NCBI RefSeq assembly: GCF_029203285.1 | Contig: NZ_CP115669.1 | Coordinates: 1,302,001-1,366,000 of the forward strand | Direction of reading: 5' to 3' | From: Pseudomonas sp. PSE14 | Lineage (GTDB): Bacteria > Pseudomonadota > Gammaproteobacteria > Pseudomonadales > Pseudomonadaceae | Length of the DNA: 64,000 bases | Shown: in pieces, positions 1 through 8,408 of the stretch | How the letters are laid out: the number at the start of each line of letters is the position of its first letter | Position numbering within the stretch: position 1 is the stretch's first letter | The notes under the pieces: model-generated | What the model was told of the DNA's origin: nothing | Database searches by the model: none | The model's input: only the letters and a program-made list of their open reading frames with translations | Made by a program: the position numbers and the translations under genes

Positions 1-1
1 G

Positions 2-1927
2 TCGAACTTCACCAGCAGCGAGGTGCGTGTGCTGATCGCCATTCCGTCCGTCGAACTGCTGGCCGGCGCTCGACAACTACTGTTCAACCAGGCCCTGTGG
101 AGTGCTGCGCTGCTGTCGGTGCTGCTGCTGATCGGCTGGTATCTGGGGCGTCGCATCGCCCGTCCGCTGACGGCGTTGGCCGACCAGGTGGGGGCGTTGG
201 CCGCCTTCGATTTCGCCCGTCCCATCGGGGTGAAGTCGAAGATCGCCGAGGTTCGCGACCTGAGTCGGGTGATGGGCAGCATGTCGCGCACCATCCACAA
301 CTTCCAGGCCATTACCCTGACCCTGAGTCGGGAGACCCACCTGGACAGCATGCTCGAAGGGGTACTCTCGCGCCTGGTGGAGGCCACCGGCGTCATGGGC
401 GGTGCCGTGTACCTGCTGGAGGACGAAGACTGCCGCTTGCGCCTGGCCTGCGCGGTGAACGGTGAGCAGTACCCGCAGTCGATGCTCATCGAAGGTTTCA
501 CCGAGGCACAGCTGGCCGAGCGGGTGGGGCAGGCGCTGGCCAATCGCGGGCAGTACATGGAGGTGTCGCTGCGCAATCGCAGCGATGAACTGCTGGGTGT
601 CCTCGTCCTGCAACTGGCCGGGGAGGGCGCTCGCAGCCGCCAGCCGCGGCCGCAATTCAAACGCTTCGTCGAGGAGCTCTCCGGCGCCGCGGCGGTCGCC
701 ATAGAGACCCGCCAGCTGATCGAGGCCCAGCAACGCTTGCTGGACGCCATCATCAAGCTGCTGGCCGACGCGATCGACGCCAAGAGCCCCTACACAGGCG
801 GCCACTGCGAACGGGTGCCGCAATTGGCGGACCTGCTGCTGCAGAAGGTGATCGACGCCCGCGATGGCGAGTACGCCAGCTTCACCATGAGCGACGCGGA
901 GCGCTACGAGTTCCAGATCGCCGCCTGGCTGCACGACTGCGGGAAGATCACCAGCCCGGAGTACGTGGTGGACAAGGCCACCAAGCTGGAGACGCTGTAC
1001 AACCGCCTGCACGAGGTCCGCACGCGCTTCGAAGTGATCTGGCGCGATATCGAACTGGACTACTGGCGCGGTCTGGCGGCGGGGGACGACATCGGCCCGC
1101 TGGCGGCACGCCGGGACGCGCTGCATGAGGCGCTGCGCGAGGATTACGCCTTCGTCGCCCAGGCCAATATCGGCGGTGAATTCATGAAGGACGAGGATAT
1201 CGAGCGCCTGAAGCGCATCGGCGAACGCCGCTGGCTGCGTCATTTCGATGATCGCCTGGGCATCTCCCGCGATGAGCTGGAACGCTTGCGCGGCCGCCCG
1301 GAGCCCACCTTGCCGGTGGAAGAGTTCCTGCTCGCCGACAAGCCCGAGCACCGCGAACACTGGGGCGAGCGCAAGCCACCGGTGGATCGGGACGACCCGC
1401 GCAACGTCTGGGGCTTCGACATGCGCCTGCCGCCCTATGCGAGCAACCAAGGCGAGTTGTACAACCTGGGAATTCGGCGTGGCACGCTCAACGAGGAGGA
1501 GCGCTTCAAGATCAACGAGCACATCGTCCAGACCTTGATGATGCTCACCACCCTGCCGCTGCCGCGCCACCTGCGCCGGGTGCCGACCATCGCCGCCAAC
1601 CACCACGAGAAGGTGGATGGCACCGGCTACCCGCGCAAGTTGTCGAGGGAGCAGATGAGCATTCCCGAGCGGGTGATGGCGATCGCCGACATCTTCGAAG
1701 CGCTGACCGCCGCCGACCGCCCGTACAAGGCGCCGAAGACGCTGTCGGAATCGCTGAAGATCCTGGCCTTCATGGCCCGCGACCAGCATATCGATGCGGA
1801 GCTGTTCCGGGTGTTCCTGATCCAGGGGGTGTACCTGGAGTACGGCGCACGCTTCCTGCGGCCGGAGCAGATGGATGAGGTGGATGTGCAGGCGATGCTG
1901 CAGGTGCTGGAGGGGGTGAAGGCGTAG
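2..1927 (+). CDS. HD-GYP domain phosphohydrolase with HAMP and GAF-like regions (5' end outside window)
   Basis: The reading frame is open from the left edge, so the true start lies upstream. The visible part has one membrane helix (about nt 70-150), a HAMP-like segment (RRIARPLTALADQV), a GAF-like sensor region (about nt 330-720) and an HD-GYP catalytic domain. The catalytic signatures are LHDCGK (HD at nt 932-937), HHEKVDGTGYP (from nt 1601) and ADIFEALTAADRPY. HD-GYP proteins hydrolyse cyclic di-GMP, so a membrane-bound signal-dependent phosphodiesterase is likely. Oddity: HD and HH are about 220 residues apart, roughly 160 more than in a usual HD-GYP domain, because of a charged insertion. 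The family call is firm; substrate and signal are inferred. Confidence 0.85.
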   Translation, partial: SNFTSSEVRVLIAIPSVELLAGARQLLFNQALWSAALLSVLLLIGWYLGRRIARPLTALADQVGALAAFDFARPIGVKSKIAEVRDLSRVMGSMSRTIHNFQAITLTLSRETHLDSMLEGVLSRLVEATGVMGGAVYLLEDEDCRLRLACAVNGEQYPQSMLIEGFTEAQLAERVGQALANRGQYMEVSLRNRSDELLGVLVLQLAGEGARSRQPRPQFKRFVEELSGAAAVAIETRQLIEAQQRLLDAIIKLLADAIDAKSPYTGGHCERVPQLADLLLQKVIDARDGEYASFTMSDAERYEFQIAAWLHDCGKITSPEYVVDKATKLETLYNRLHEVRTRFEVIWRDIELDYWRGLAAGDDIGPLAARRDALHEALREDYAFVAQANIGGEFMKDEDIERLKRIGERRWLRHFDDRLGISRDELERLRGRPEPTLPVEEFLLADKPEHREHWGERKPPVDRDDPRNVWGFDMRLPPYASNQGELYNLGIRRGTLNEEERFKINEHIVQTLMMLTTLPLPRHLRRVPTIAANHHEKVDGTGYPRKLSREQMSIPERVMAIADIFEALTAADRPYKAPKTLSESLKILAFMARDQHIDAELFRVFLIQGVYLEYGARFLRPEQMDEVDVQAMLQVLEGVKA

Positions 1928-2086
1928 GGCGTACAACCGTTCGCGGTTGTACGCCGATACACCGAGCGCATCGTTGGCTCCATGGCAGAGCCCGGAGAGG
2001 TATGGCGCGTGGCTCCGTGGTCGGATTCGGAGTGCCCTGAACCCAAGGTCAAACGGCGTATAACGCCGAACGTTATACGCCCTACG
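1924..2086. repeat. ~160-bp two-hairpin intergenic repeat, copy 1
   Basis: The unit starts with a hairpin (GGCGTACAACCG facing CGGTTGTACGCC) and ends with a second one (GGCGTATAACG facing CGTTATACGCC). About 90 bp of conserved sequence lies between them. The same order and spacing recur at 14526-14685, with partial copies at 4567-4600 and 62431-62528. It begins inside the stop codon of the HD-GYP gene. No gene is visible in this gap. Confidence 0.75.
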
Positions 2087-2088
2087 CT

Positions 2089-2185
2089 CCCGGGAGAGGG
2101 GACTGTTCGGTGCAGGATGAAACCGTAGTGTCAGCCGGCACGGACGGCTCCCTCTCCCTGAGGGAGAGGGCTGGGGTGAGGGGGA
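2089..2185. repeat. CCCTCTCC / GGTGCAGGATGAAACC intergenic element, copy 1
   Basis: Shares the core GGTGCAGGATGAAACC...TGTCAGCCGG, flanked by inverted CCCTCTCC/GGAGAGGG tracts, with copies at 4749-4867 and 30967-31085. This copy has a shorter left arm. No coding potential is seen. Confidence 0.65.
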
Positions 2186-2218
2186 AGCGCAGGCAGGGAT
2201 TAACCCGGTAGAAGACAG

Positions 2219-2282
2219 TTGCTCCTACGCAAGCGTCACCTTCCGCAGCGACGCCTTGCAGGAGCGAGCTTGCTCGCGAACC
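2219..2282. repeat. Pseudomonas REP-type element
   Basis: Contains CAGGAGCGAGCTTGCTCGCGAACC, cited here only in part as GGAGCGAGCTTGCTCGCGAA, the common Pseudomonas REP palindrome. An inverted GCTCCTAC lies about 40 bp upstream. It sits directly behind the stop codon of the following minus-strand gene. Confidence 0.7.
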
Positions 2283-2287
2283 GCCAC

Positions 2288-3034
2288 TCAGCGCTTGGCG
2301 AGGTTCTGCGCGTAGCGGTTGATCTGCGGGTTCTTAGCCACGGTGCAGCTTTGCCCGGCGAGGAACTGTGAGGTCTTCAGCCATTGCTGCTGCGGGTAGT
2401 AGGCGAACACGTAGCTGCCGTTTTTCACCGTATCGATCAGCTTCTGCGCGACCTGCGGGCGTACCGCCGGGCAGCCCAGGCTGCGGCCCAGGCGACCGAG
2501 GCCGGGGACGACCTTCGGGTCGGCGTAGGCGGCGGCGTGCATGACGATGGCGCGTTCTTCGCTGTTGTCATTGAAGCCCGGCTCCAGGCCCAGCAGGCGC
2601 AGGGAGCGGCCGTGCTTGCCGGTGTAGGTCTGGCCGGTCTGGTAGAGGCCGATGGAGGACTGGTTGCTCTCCGGAAGGTTGGAGAAGGAGGTGGCCATGT
2701 CGTCACCACTCTTCTTGCCGTGGGCGACCCACTCCTCGAACAGCAGCTTGCGTTGCTTGAGGTCGAATACCCACAGGCGCTTGTCGCGGGATGGCTTGGA
2801 GTAGTCGATGACGGTCAGCAGCTGGTTGTCGCCGCCCAGCTGGGTGCTGGCGCACTGCAGGGCGTTGAGCGCCAGGCGCAGCGTTTCGGTGTTGGTGGCG
2901 GGCGCGAGGCGGTGGAGTTCCTCGGCCGTCGGCAGGCGGGCGGCGGACGCACTCTGCCAGCTACCGAACGCGAAGAGCGCGGCACTGGCGACAGTGATCC
3001 GGAAGATCCCCCGTAACTTCGAAAAAGTCAGCAT
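2288..3034 (-). CDS. murein L,D-transpeptidase catalytic domain family protein
   Basis: The 248-residue protein has an N-terminal signal sequence (hydrophobic about residues 12-30, ending ASAA). The C-terminal half carries the IVMHAA...SLGCPAVRP signature, with His166 and Cys188 as the presumed catalytic pair. It belongs to the YkuD_2-type murein L,D-transpeptidase family, which forms or remodels peptidoglycan cross-links or anchors lipoproteins in the periplasm. The next gene downstream in the window is a classical YkuD enzyme on the same strand, but 360 bp separate them, so they are probably separate units. The ATG start is chosen because the signal peptide begins there. Exact reaction type is not known. 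Confidence 0.85.
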   Translation of the reverse strand: MLTFSKLRGIFRITVASAALFAFGSWQSASAARLPTAEELHRLAPATNTETLRLALNALQCASTQLGGDNQLLTVIDYSKPSRDKRLWVFDLKQRKLLFEEWVAHGKKSGDDMATSFSNLPESNQSSIGLYQTGQTYTGKHGRSLRLLGLEPGFNDNSEERAIVMHAAAYADPKVVPGLGRLGRSLGCPAVRPQVAQKLIDTVKNGSYVFAYYPQQQWLKTSQFLAGQSCTVAKNPQINRYAQNLAKR

Positions 3035-3396
3035 GAATACGACATTCCCGTTGAATCGATATGGTTTTTTCTGGGAAACGCCGCATTGTGCGTGATTTTT
3101 GACCAGTGGTGTGGTTGTTTTTTAACCATTTACTAGCCCGCCTGTCGGTAAATGCGCGTGCTTGACGCTGTCGAACCCCGTCTGCTGCAGGAATGCCGGG
3201 CTGCGAAGTCGGCCTGTGGGCATTTCGGGAGCGGGTGCTGTTTCGAATTTCTTCGGCCACGGCGGCGGGCGCATGAGTGCCGTTGATCCGGACATTGGGG
3301 CATGGCCAGCATCAAGGCTGGCCTCCTGCTATCAAGCATAGCGGACGCGCGCCGCCACGGAGCTGTGGACGCTGAAGGCTGCGCCGCTCCATGGCT
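3035..3396. other. 362-bp intergenic region without a recognisable gene
   Basis: Lies between two minus-strand L,D-transpeptidase genes. The part next to 3034 is AT-rich (TTTTTTCTGGG, GTTTTTTAACC) and probably holds the promoter of the 2288-3034 gene. A small hairpin GGCCAGC-ATCAAG-GCTGGCC occupies 3304-3323, behind the stop of the 3397-4449 gene, but it has no T tract. No start codon with a convincing RBS and long frame was found on either strand. Confidence 0.5.
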
Positions 3397-4449
3397 TCAG
3401 TTGACCGGCTGGTTCTTGACCGGCTTCTGTTCCGCCGGCCGGTCGTTGGTGGTGATGACGGTGAAGTCCGGGTTGCTGCGCATGCTGCGGGTGGACGGCA
3501 GGTCGGTGATGATCAGGGTGCTGCCGACATCCATGCTCGCCATCAGGTTGCGCAGGAACTCGCGGTCCATACTGAACCTGCCCATTTGCTCGGCGGGCGT
3601 CAGGCCTTTCTGCGGGTCGCTGACCTGCACGGTGGTCCAGCGCAGGCTGGGGTTCAGGCTGTCGATGTCGCTCTGGGTGGGCTTGGTCATCAGCGAGAAC
3701 GCGGCGACGCCGGTCTTTTCCTCCGGATGCTCGAAGGCCACCGGCGCGGTGCCGATCTGCAGGCCGCCACGGTAGACGTAGGCGCGTCGGTCGGCGCGGC
3801 TGATCAGTACGGAGAGCGGGCCTTTCTCCGCCCCCGGATCGCTCCAGAACGGTATCACCATGCCGCTGTCGTCGTGCGGGCCGGCGGGGCGCCCGTCGCT
3901 GACGATAGGGGCGAGCAGGCCGGGATGGTAGACCTCCACCGGCGAGCTCTTGGCGTCGGAGATGATCACAGTGGTGGTGCTGAAACCGGTGACCTCGTAG
4001 AGCTTCTTGGCGAAGGCCATGGGCAGGCGAATGCAGCCGTGGGAGGCCGGGTAACCGGGCAGGTTGCCGGCGTGCAGGGCGATGCCGTCCCAGGTCAGGC
4101 GCTGCATGTAGGGCATGGGCGCGCTGTTGTAGAGGTCGGAATGGTATTCGACCTTCTTCTGCAGGATGGTGAACACGCCGGTGGGGGTTTCCTTGCCTTT
4201 CTTGCCGGTGCTGACGGTGGCCACGCCGATGGCGATGCCGTTGCGGTACACGTAGGCGCGCTGTTCGGTGAGGCTGACCACCAGCGTGACCGGTCCGGCC
4301 GGGGAGATTTCCGGGTACCAGAGGAACTGCCCGGGCTTGAGCGTCTTCAGCGCCGCCTGCAGGTCGGACAGTGGCGAGGGCTTGCTCGGGGTTGCAACGG
4401 CGAAGCTGGCGCTCAGGGCGAGCAGCAGAGCGACCGACAGTTTCTTCAT
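3397..4449 (-). CDS. L,D-transpeptidase (YkuD family) with a duplicated C-terminal half
   Basis: The 350-residue protein begins with a signal peptide (MKKLSVALLLALSASFAVA). The ATG at 4449 is preferred over the adjacent GTG because AAGGA lies at proper spacing before it. The first half contains the full YkuD active-site motif HAGNLPGYPASHGCIR, with His126 and Cys139. This motif makes 3-3 peptidoglycan cross-links or attaches proteins to peptidoglycan in the periplasm. The second half repeats the start of the fold (LTEQRAYVYRNGIAIG versus RADRRAYVYRGGLQIG) but has no SHGC motif, so it looks like a degenerate second YkuD-like domain. Family call is secure; the substrate is not. Confidence 0.87.
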   Translation of the reverse strand: MKKLSVALLLALSASFAVATPSKPSPLSDLQAALKTLKPGQFLWYPEISPAGPVTLVVSLTEQRAYVYRNGIAIGVATVSTGKKGKETPTGVFTILQKKVEYHSDLYNSAPMPYMQRLTWDGIALHAGNLPGYPASHGCIRLPMAFAKKLYEVTGFSTTTVIISDAKSSPVEVYHPGLLAPIVSDGRPAGPHDDSGMVIPFWSDPGAEKGPLSVLISRADRRAYVYRGGLQIGTAPVAFEHPEEKTGVAAFSLMTKPTQSDIDSLNPSLRWTTVQVSDPQKGLTPAEQMGRFSMDREFLRNLMASMDVGSTLIITDLPSTRSMRSNPDFTVITTNDRPAEQKPVKNQPVN

Positions 4450-4566
4450 CACCTTTCCTTGGGACGCGGATTTTGCTGGAGCTTAGCCAAGCCGTGGCGG
4501 CGGCTGCAAACCGCCGGGCTGAACGGTCTGCGGGGCGATTGGCCGGGATTGCTGCTCAGGTGATCG

Positions 4567-4600
4567 TGGGGCGTACAAGCGTTTGCGGTGGTACGCCGAT
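4567..4600. repeat. partial copy of the ~160-bp two-hairpin repeat
   Basis: Only the first hairpin (GGCGTACAAGCGTTTGCGG... GTACGCC) is present, with several mismatches against the full copies at 1924 and 14526. It is the left part of a 481-bp gap (4450-4930) that holds repeats and no gene. Confidence 0.55.
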
Positions 4601-4648
4601 ACTTCATACGTACCGTCCCGGGTCGGGTCAGGTGCGGAGCGAGTGTTG

Positions 4649-4726
4649 GTAGGAGCGAGCTTGCTCGCGAACAGTGTCAGCTCGCCGCTCAAATGTCAGC
4701 AGGTTCGCGAGCAAGCCCGCTCCTAC
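4649..4726. repeat. inverted pair of Pseudomonas REP elements
   Basis: GTAGGAGCGAGCTTGCTCGC at 4649 is mirrored by GCGAGCAAGCCCGCTCCTAC ending at 4726, about 30 bp apart, as in a BIME. It lies between the L,D-transpeptidase promoter side and the end of rsuA. Confidence 0.75.
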
Positions 4727-4748
4727 GAGGTACATCTGCGCTTGGGTC

Positions 4749-4867
4749 GGCCCTCACCCTAACCCTCTCCCAGGGGGAGAGGGGACCGTTCGGTGCAGGA
4801 TGAAACCTTCGTGTCAGCCGGGGCGGACTGCCCCCTCTCCCTGAGGGAGAGGGCTGGGATTAGGGGA
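4749..4867. repeat. CCCTCTCC / GGTGCAGGATGAAACC intergenic element, copy 2
   Basis: Full element: CCCTCACCCTAACCCTCTCC at the left edge, core GGTGCAGGATGAAACC followed by TGTCAGCCGG, then CCCTCTCCCTGAGGGAGAGG. The two ends are inverted to each other. Matching copies lie at 2089-2185 and, in reverse orientation, at 30967-31085. Confidence 0.7.
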
Positions 4868-4930
4868 ATGCGCAGGCACGGACTCCCCGGAAGGAGACAA
4901 TTGCTCCTACAGGTGGCCGTTGGCGTGGGA

Positions 4931-5626
4931 TCACCCCAGCTCGGCAATCTCCTGCGCCGTCAGCGCGCGGTACTGGCCGGGCTGCAGTGCCGGATCGAGT
5001 CTGAGGCTGCCCATGCTCTCGCGGTGCAGCCGGGTCACCTTGTTCTGGAAGTGGCCGAACATGCGCTTGACCTGGTGGTAGCGGCCTTCGTGCAGGGTCA
5101 GGCGTGCCGCGCGCGGGGCGAGGATTTCCAGTTGGGCGGGCAGGGTGGTGAGGTCTTCGAAGGCGAAGTACAGCCCTTGCTCGAAGGTCTGCGCGTAGTG
5201 CGCTTCGATGGGGTCTTCGGTCTCCACGTAGTAGACCTTCGGCAGCTTGCGCCCCGGCAGGGTCATGCGCCGCGACCACTGGCCGTCGTTGGTGATCAGC
5301 AGCAGGCCGGTGGTGTTGTAGTCCAGGCGGCCGCCGATGTGCAGTTCGTGCTTGTCCGGCTCGTCCAGCAGGTCGAGCACGGTGCGGTGCTCGGCGTCGC
5401 GGGTGGCGCTGACGCAGCCGGCGGGCTTGTGCAGCATGAAGTAGCGGGCGGGCTTGCCGGCTTGCAGCAGCTCCTCGTCCAGTTCCACCCGGCTGAACTC
5501 GCGGACTTCATGTTGGCCGTCGCGCACCACCTGGCCATCGACGCGCAAGCGGCCTTCGGCGAGTAGTTGGCGAGCCTGCTGGCGATTGAAGCGGGGCAGG
5601 TTGGCGATGAAACGGTCCAGGCGCAT
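4931..5626 (-). CDS. rsuA: RsuA-family 16S rRNA pseudouridine synthase
   Basis: The 231-residue protein has an N-terminal S4 RNA-binding domain (MRLDRFIANLPRFNRQQARQLLAEG region) and a pseudouridine synthase domain. The catalytic motif is GGRLDYNTTGLLLITNDG, with Asp102 as the nucleophile. Members of the family isomerise a single uridine in rRNA; for RsuA this is U516 of 16S rRNA. The frame is open further upstream, but the ATG at 5626 begins the S4 domain and overlaps the stop of the CWC gene (TGATG), which indicates translational coupling. RsuA itself versus a close paralogue (RluE/RluF type) cannot be fully separated by eye. Confidence 0.85.
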   Translation of the reverse strand: MRLDRFIANLPRFNRQQARQLLAEGRLRVDGQVVRDGQHEVREFSRVELDEELLQAGKPARYFMLHKPAGCVSATRDAEHRTVLDLLDEPDKHELHIGGRLDYNTTGLLLITNDGQWSRRMTLPGRKLPKVYYVETEDPIEAHYAQTFEQGLYFAFEDLTTLPAQLEILAPRAARLTLHEGRYHQVKRMFGHFQNKVTRLHRESMGSLRLDPALQPGQYRALTAQEIAELG

Positions 5627-5856
5627 CAGCGGTTCTCGTCGGCGTCCTGGCCCTGCGGGGCGAGCCCGACGGCGCAGCGCGGGCAGAGGCAGGCGCGGTC
5701 GACCAGTTCGGGCGGGATGCGCTCCAGGGCGTTGCGCTCGATGCGCTCGCTGAAACACCAGCACGCCTGGCCTTCCAGCGCCGGGTCGGCCTGGGTGCAG
5801 CGGTTGGACTGGCCGCAGAGCGGGCAGCGGCTGGGATCGGGAGTGACGTCGTTCAT
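5626..5856 (-). CDS. small cysteine-rich CWC family protein
   Basis: This 76-residue protein has seven cysteines arranged as CPLCGQSNRC ... CWC ... CLCPRC, the layout of the Cys-rich CWC family. A zinc-ribbon-like metal site is likely. It is coupled to rsuA by a one-base overlap of stop and start. The function of the family is unknown; the rsuA pairing hints at an RNA-related role, which is inference. The ATG start at 5856 is chosen because the conserved cysteine core follows within ten residues. Confidence 0.75.
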   Translation of the reverse strand: MNDVTPDPSRCPLCGQSNRCTQADPALEGQACWCFSERIERNALERIPPELVDRACLCPRCAVGLAPQGQDADENR

Positions 5857-5956
5857 GACCGGGTGGTGCGAGGCAAGACGGTGCGATGCGGGCGCACAGG
5901 GTGCAGCGCCCGTGCGCCTTGCGCAAGCGGATTCGGATCGGCGCGGCGGGCGCCGG

Positions 5957-6802
5957 TCAGGAGCCGCTCGGCGCGACCTCGATGCGTTCGATCCAGGGCT
6001 CCAGGCGCTGGCCGAAGGCGATCTGCGCGTTGAAGCGCTGCATCCGCTCGCGCTCCTCGTCCGCCTGCCAGCTCTCCTCTTCCAGCACCTGCCGCCAGCG
6101 ATGCGGCACGTTGATGCTGTCCACGCCCAGGGCGCTGGCGGTGCCGCCGAGGGTCCAGATGTGCTCGTGGAACAGCGAGATCGGCCGCACCCGCCCATGC
6201 ACGATCAGGTAGCGCTGGCGGTCCGGGTAGCGCTGGCGCAGGGTCTGCAGGTCGAGCCCGACGTCCTTGAGCAGCAAGCGGGTGGCGAACCTCTCCTCGC
6301 TCTTGAGGGCGTTCTGGCTGTCCTTGAGCTCATAGGCCAGCTTCGGGTTGCCCGGCGCCGCGGCAGCGGCCTGTTGCGCGGCATCCAGGCGTTTGCGCGC
6401 CAGTTGCAGTTCGCGCTGGTACAGCGGGCCGTCCAGTTCCAGCACCAGCAGGGCGGCGCGCGATTGCTGGTGGTCGAACTGGCGGGCGCTGTCGTCGTCC
6501 ACCTGTGCGGGCATGCGGAAGCCGAGTCCGGCCATCTGTTTGGCCGTGATGCGTGGCTCCCAGGCGCGGCTGTGCGGGCCGGCGCTTTCGTCTTCGCTGG
6601 GGAAGCGCCAGTTCAGGCGCAGGCTCAGGCCACTGTTTTCGTTATGCCAGGTGCTGTTGTGCGCCAGTTCGCGCTGGCTCAGGTGCGACTGGCTGTCCGG
6701 CGTGCCGGTGCGGTTCCAGGCCACGCCGCCCAGGGCTACGGCGTTGACCAGCAGGATCAGCGAGACGCCGCCGAGCAGCGCATGGGTGCGGGTCCAGTTC
6801 AT
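5957..6802 (-). CDS. DUF4824-type single-pass membrane protein
   Basis: The 281-residue protein has one N-terminal transmembrane segment (ALLGGVSLILLVNAVALGGVAW), then a large soluble region, probably periplasmic. The start NRTGTPDSQ...ERELA...LSLRLNWR resembles DUF4824 proteins as I remember them. Its ATG overlaps the stop of the upstream DUF2157 gene by four bases (ATGA), so the two form one operon and probably one membrane complex. No catalytic motif is recognised. Confidence 0.7.
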   Translation of the reverse strand: MNWTRTHALLGGVSLILLVNAVALGGVAWNRTGTPDSQSHLSQRELAHNSTWHNENSGLSLRLNWRFPSEDESAGPHSRAWEPRITAKQMAGLGFRMPAQVDDDSARQFDHQQSRAALLVLELDGPLYQRELQLARKRLDAAQQAAAAAPGNPKLAYELKDSQNALKSEERFATRLLLKDVGLDLQTLRQRYPDRQRYLIVHGRVRPISLFHEHIWTLGGTASALGVDSINVPHRWRQVLEEESWQADEERERMQRFNAQIAFGQRLEPWIERIEVAPSGS

Positions 6803-7875
6803 GGCTGATTCCCTCCCAGCAGCCCGTGGACATTACGCAGGCGGCGCAGCACGAGCAGGATCAGCACCGCACACAGGCCGAGCACGAGGAAGAACAGGTA
6901 CTTGGGCATCACCGCCCACCACCAGTCGAAGAACTTGGTGTAGAGGAACACCACGAAGAAGGTCAGCCCGGTGTTCACCACCTCCGGCCATTCGCGACGC
7001 GCGCCGAGCCAGATGACCAGCGCCGAGGCGACGAAGCCGAGCACCTGGTAGAGGTTTTCCACTGTGCTGAAGCCCAGCGGCAGGTAGCTGCCGCCCCCCC
7101 AGTTGGCCAGCACCAGCATCGGCAGGAACAGCCCGAGCAGGCCGAACACCCGGTAGATCGCGGCGAAGCCATCGAAGCGCCCCTGGCCGATCAGCGAGGG
7201 CACGAGGAAGATCAGCAGGGCGGCGGGGAAGAAGTTTTCCGGGCGCTCGCCCACGTCCAGCCAGTAAACGCCGCTCCAGGTGCCGACCCGTGCGGCGACA
7301 TAGCCCATCACGCAGATCAGCGCGGCGGCCAGCAACAGGCGGGCGTTGCAGGTGTAGGCCAGCAGCAGGGCGTAGGCGGCCCAGGGCAGCAGGGCCTTGT
7401 CCGAGGGGGTGATGTTGAAGATCTGCCCGATCATCACCACGTTCAGCACCAGGCAGGCGAAGGCCAGCATGGCGGCGAGCCTGGCGAAGTAGCCGGAGGC
7501 GTCGCGGCGCTGCAAGGCGAGGGTCAGCAGCAGGCTGCCCAGGGCGGCGGCGATGAGGATGACCACCTGGGCGGTTTCCGCGAACAGCCCCCAGAACTGG
7601 TAGAACAGGAAGAACAGGCTGGCCGCCAGAGCCAGCGCGCCGAGGAAGGAAGCCACACGCATGCCCAGGGACAGCCGGTGGTCCTGGCTGTCGCGGTCGA
7701 TGTCGAAGCGCGCGCGGTAGTCGGCGAGCAGGCGTTGCTGGTGATCGTGCAGGCGTTCGCGTTGCGTGGCGTCGAGGATGAGCGCGCGCTCATCCTCCAG
7801 GCGCCGCAGTTCCCGGTCGAAGGCCAGGATGTCATCGACGCGGCGCTGCGCCTGCTGGTGGCTGAGTTCGGGCAT
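6799..7875 (-). CDS. DUF2157 multi-spanning membrane protein
   Basis: The 358-residue protein starts with a charged cytoplasmic region (about residues 1-70, probable coiled coil rich in R, E, D). About nine to ten hydrophobic helices follow, the first being FLGALALAASLFFLFYQFWGLF. This is the DUF2157 architecture. It overlaps the DUF4824-type gene by ATGA. The family has no assigned biochemical function; paired occurrence suggests a two-subunit membrane module. A paired-REP element lies just upstream and separates it from the DUF1145 gene. Confidence 0.75.
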   Translation of the reverse strand: MPELSHQQAQRRVDDILAFDRELRRLEDERALILDATQRERLHDHQQRLLADYRARFDIDRDSQDHRLSLGMRVASFLGALALAASLFFLFYQFWGLFAETAQVVILIAAALGSLLLTLALQRRDASGYFARLAAMLAFACLVLNVVMIGQIFNITPSDKALLPWAAYALLLAYTCNARLLLAAALICVMGYVAARVGTWSGVYWLDVGERPENFFPAALLIFLVPSLIGQGRFDGFAAIYRVFGLLGLFLPMLVLANWGGGSYLPLGFSTVENLYQVLGFVASALVIWLGARREWPEVVNTGLTFFVVFLYTKFFDWWWAVMPKYLFFLVLGLCAVLILLVLRRLRNVHGLLGGNQP

Positions 7876-7962
7876 GGCCGATCCTTGCGACGGGTGATGC
7901 TTGGACTCTAGCTCTTGCCGGGGAGGGCTTCCATGGGGTAGTCGGCCGGGGGCCGTGCAACG

Positions 7963-8047
7963 GGTTCGCGAGCAAGCTCGCTCCTACGAAGAGCTCACCG
8001 GCGCATGCCTGCAGGAGCGAGGGGGGCGCCCAGTTCTTGCTCGCGAA
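7963..8047. repeat. inverted REP pair, one arm of the extended subtype
   Basis: GGTTCGCGAGCAAGCTCGCT at 7963 is mirrored by GCAGGAGCGA...TTGCTCGCGAAC ending at 8047. The right arm carries an extra GGGGGGCGCCCAGTTC between the two half palindromes. The same extended form is present at 35989-36027. Confidence 0.7.
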
Positions 8048-8150
8048 CGAAGCGTGGGACCAACGAGATGCGCGGCCAGTCGAAAGACAGGAGCGTCCGG
8101 GGCGATGCGGCCGGCAGACTGCACCGACCTTCTTACAAGGAAACAACGTC

Positions 8151-8408
8151 ATGTCCGAATTGCTGAGCTTCGCCAAGGGTGCGCTGGCCATGTTCTGGCT
8201 CGCCGCCGTCCTCAACCTGGTCTACCCGTTCGGCGAGTTGCATCGCCCGCTGCTCTGGGTGTCCGGCGTGATGCTGCTGGTGCATGTCGGGGAGGTGCTG
8301 CTGCTGGCGCGGCGCCGTTCGCTGGGGGAACAGCTGCAGGTCCTGCTGTTTGGCGTGCTGCACCTGCAGAGTCGCCGTCAGCGCCGTCTGGAAACTGTAA
8401 ACGGCTGA
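8151..8408 (+). CDS. DUF1145 small membrane protein
   Basis: The 85-residue protein is mostly two hydrophobic helices (AMFWLAAVLNLVYPF and LLWVSGVMLLVHVGEVLLL) followed by a basic tail (RRRS...SRRQRR). It matches the DUF1145 family of small inner-membrane proteins with unknown role. The ATG at 8151 is preceded by AAGGA at good spacing. Longer in-frame starts upstream would run into a REP element and are rejected. A GC-rich hairpin GCCCCGC-ATTCCC-GCGGGGC at about 8487-8506 lies downstream and could end the transcript, although it has no T run. Confidence 0.75.
   Translation: MSELLSFAKGALAMFWLAAVLNLVYPFGELHRPLLWVSGVMLLVHVGEVLLLARRRSLGEQLQVLLFGVLHLQSRRQRRLETVNG

Noticed and set aside
77-1936. 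A 619-codon minus-strand frame opposite the HD-GYP gene
   Set aside because: The plus strand carries intact HD-GYP motifs; the minus translation has no domain and arises from third-position GC bias.
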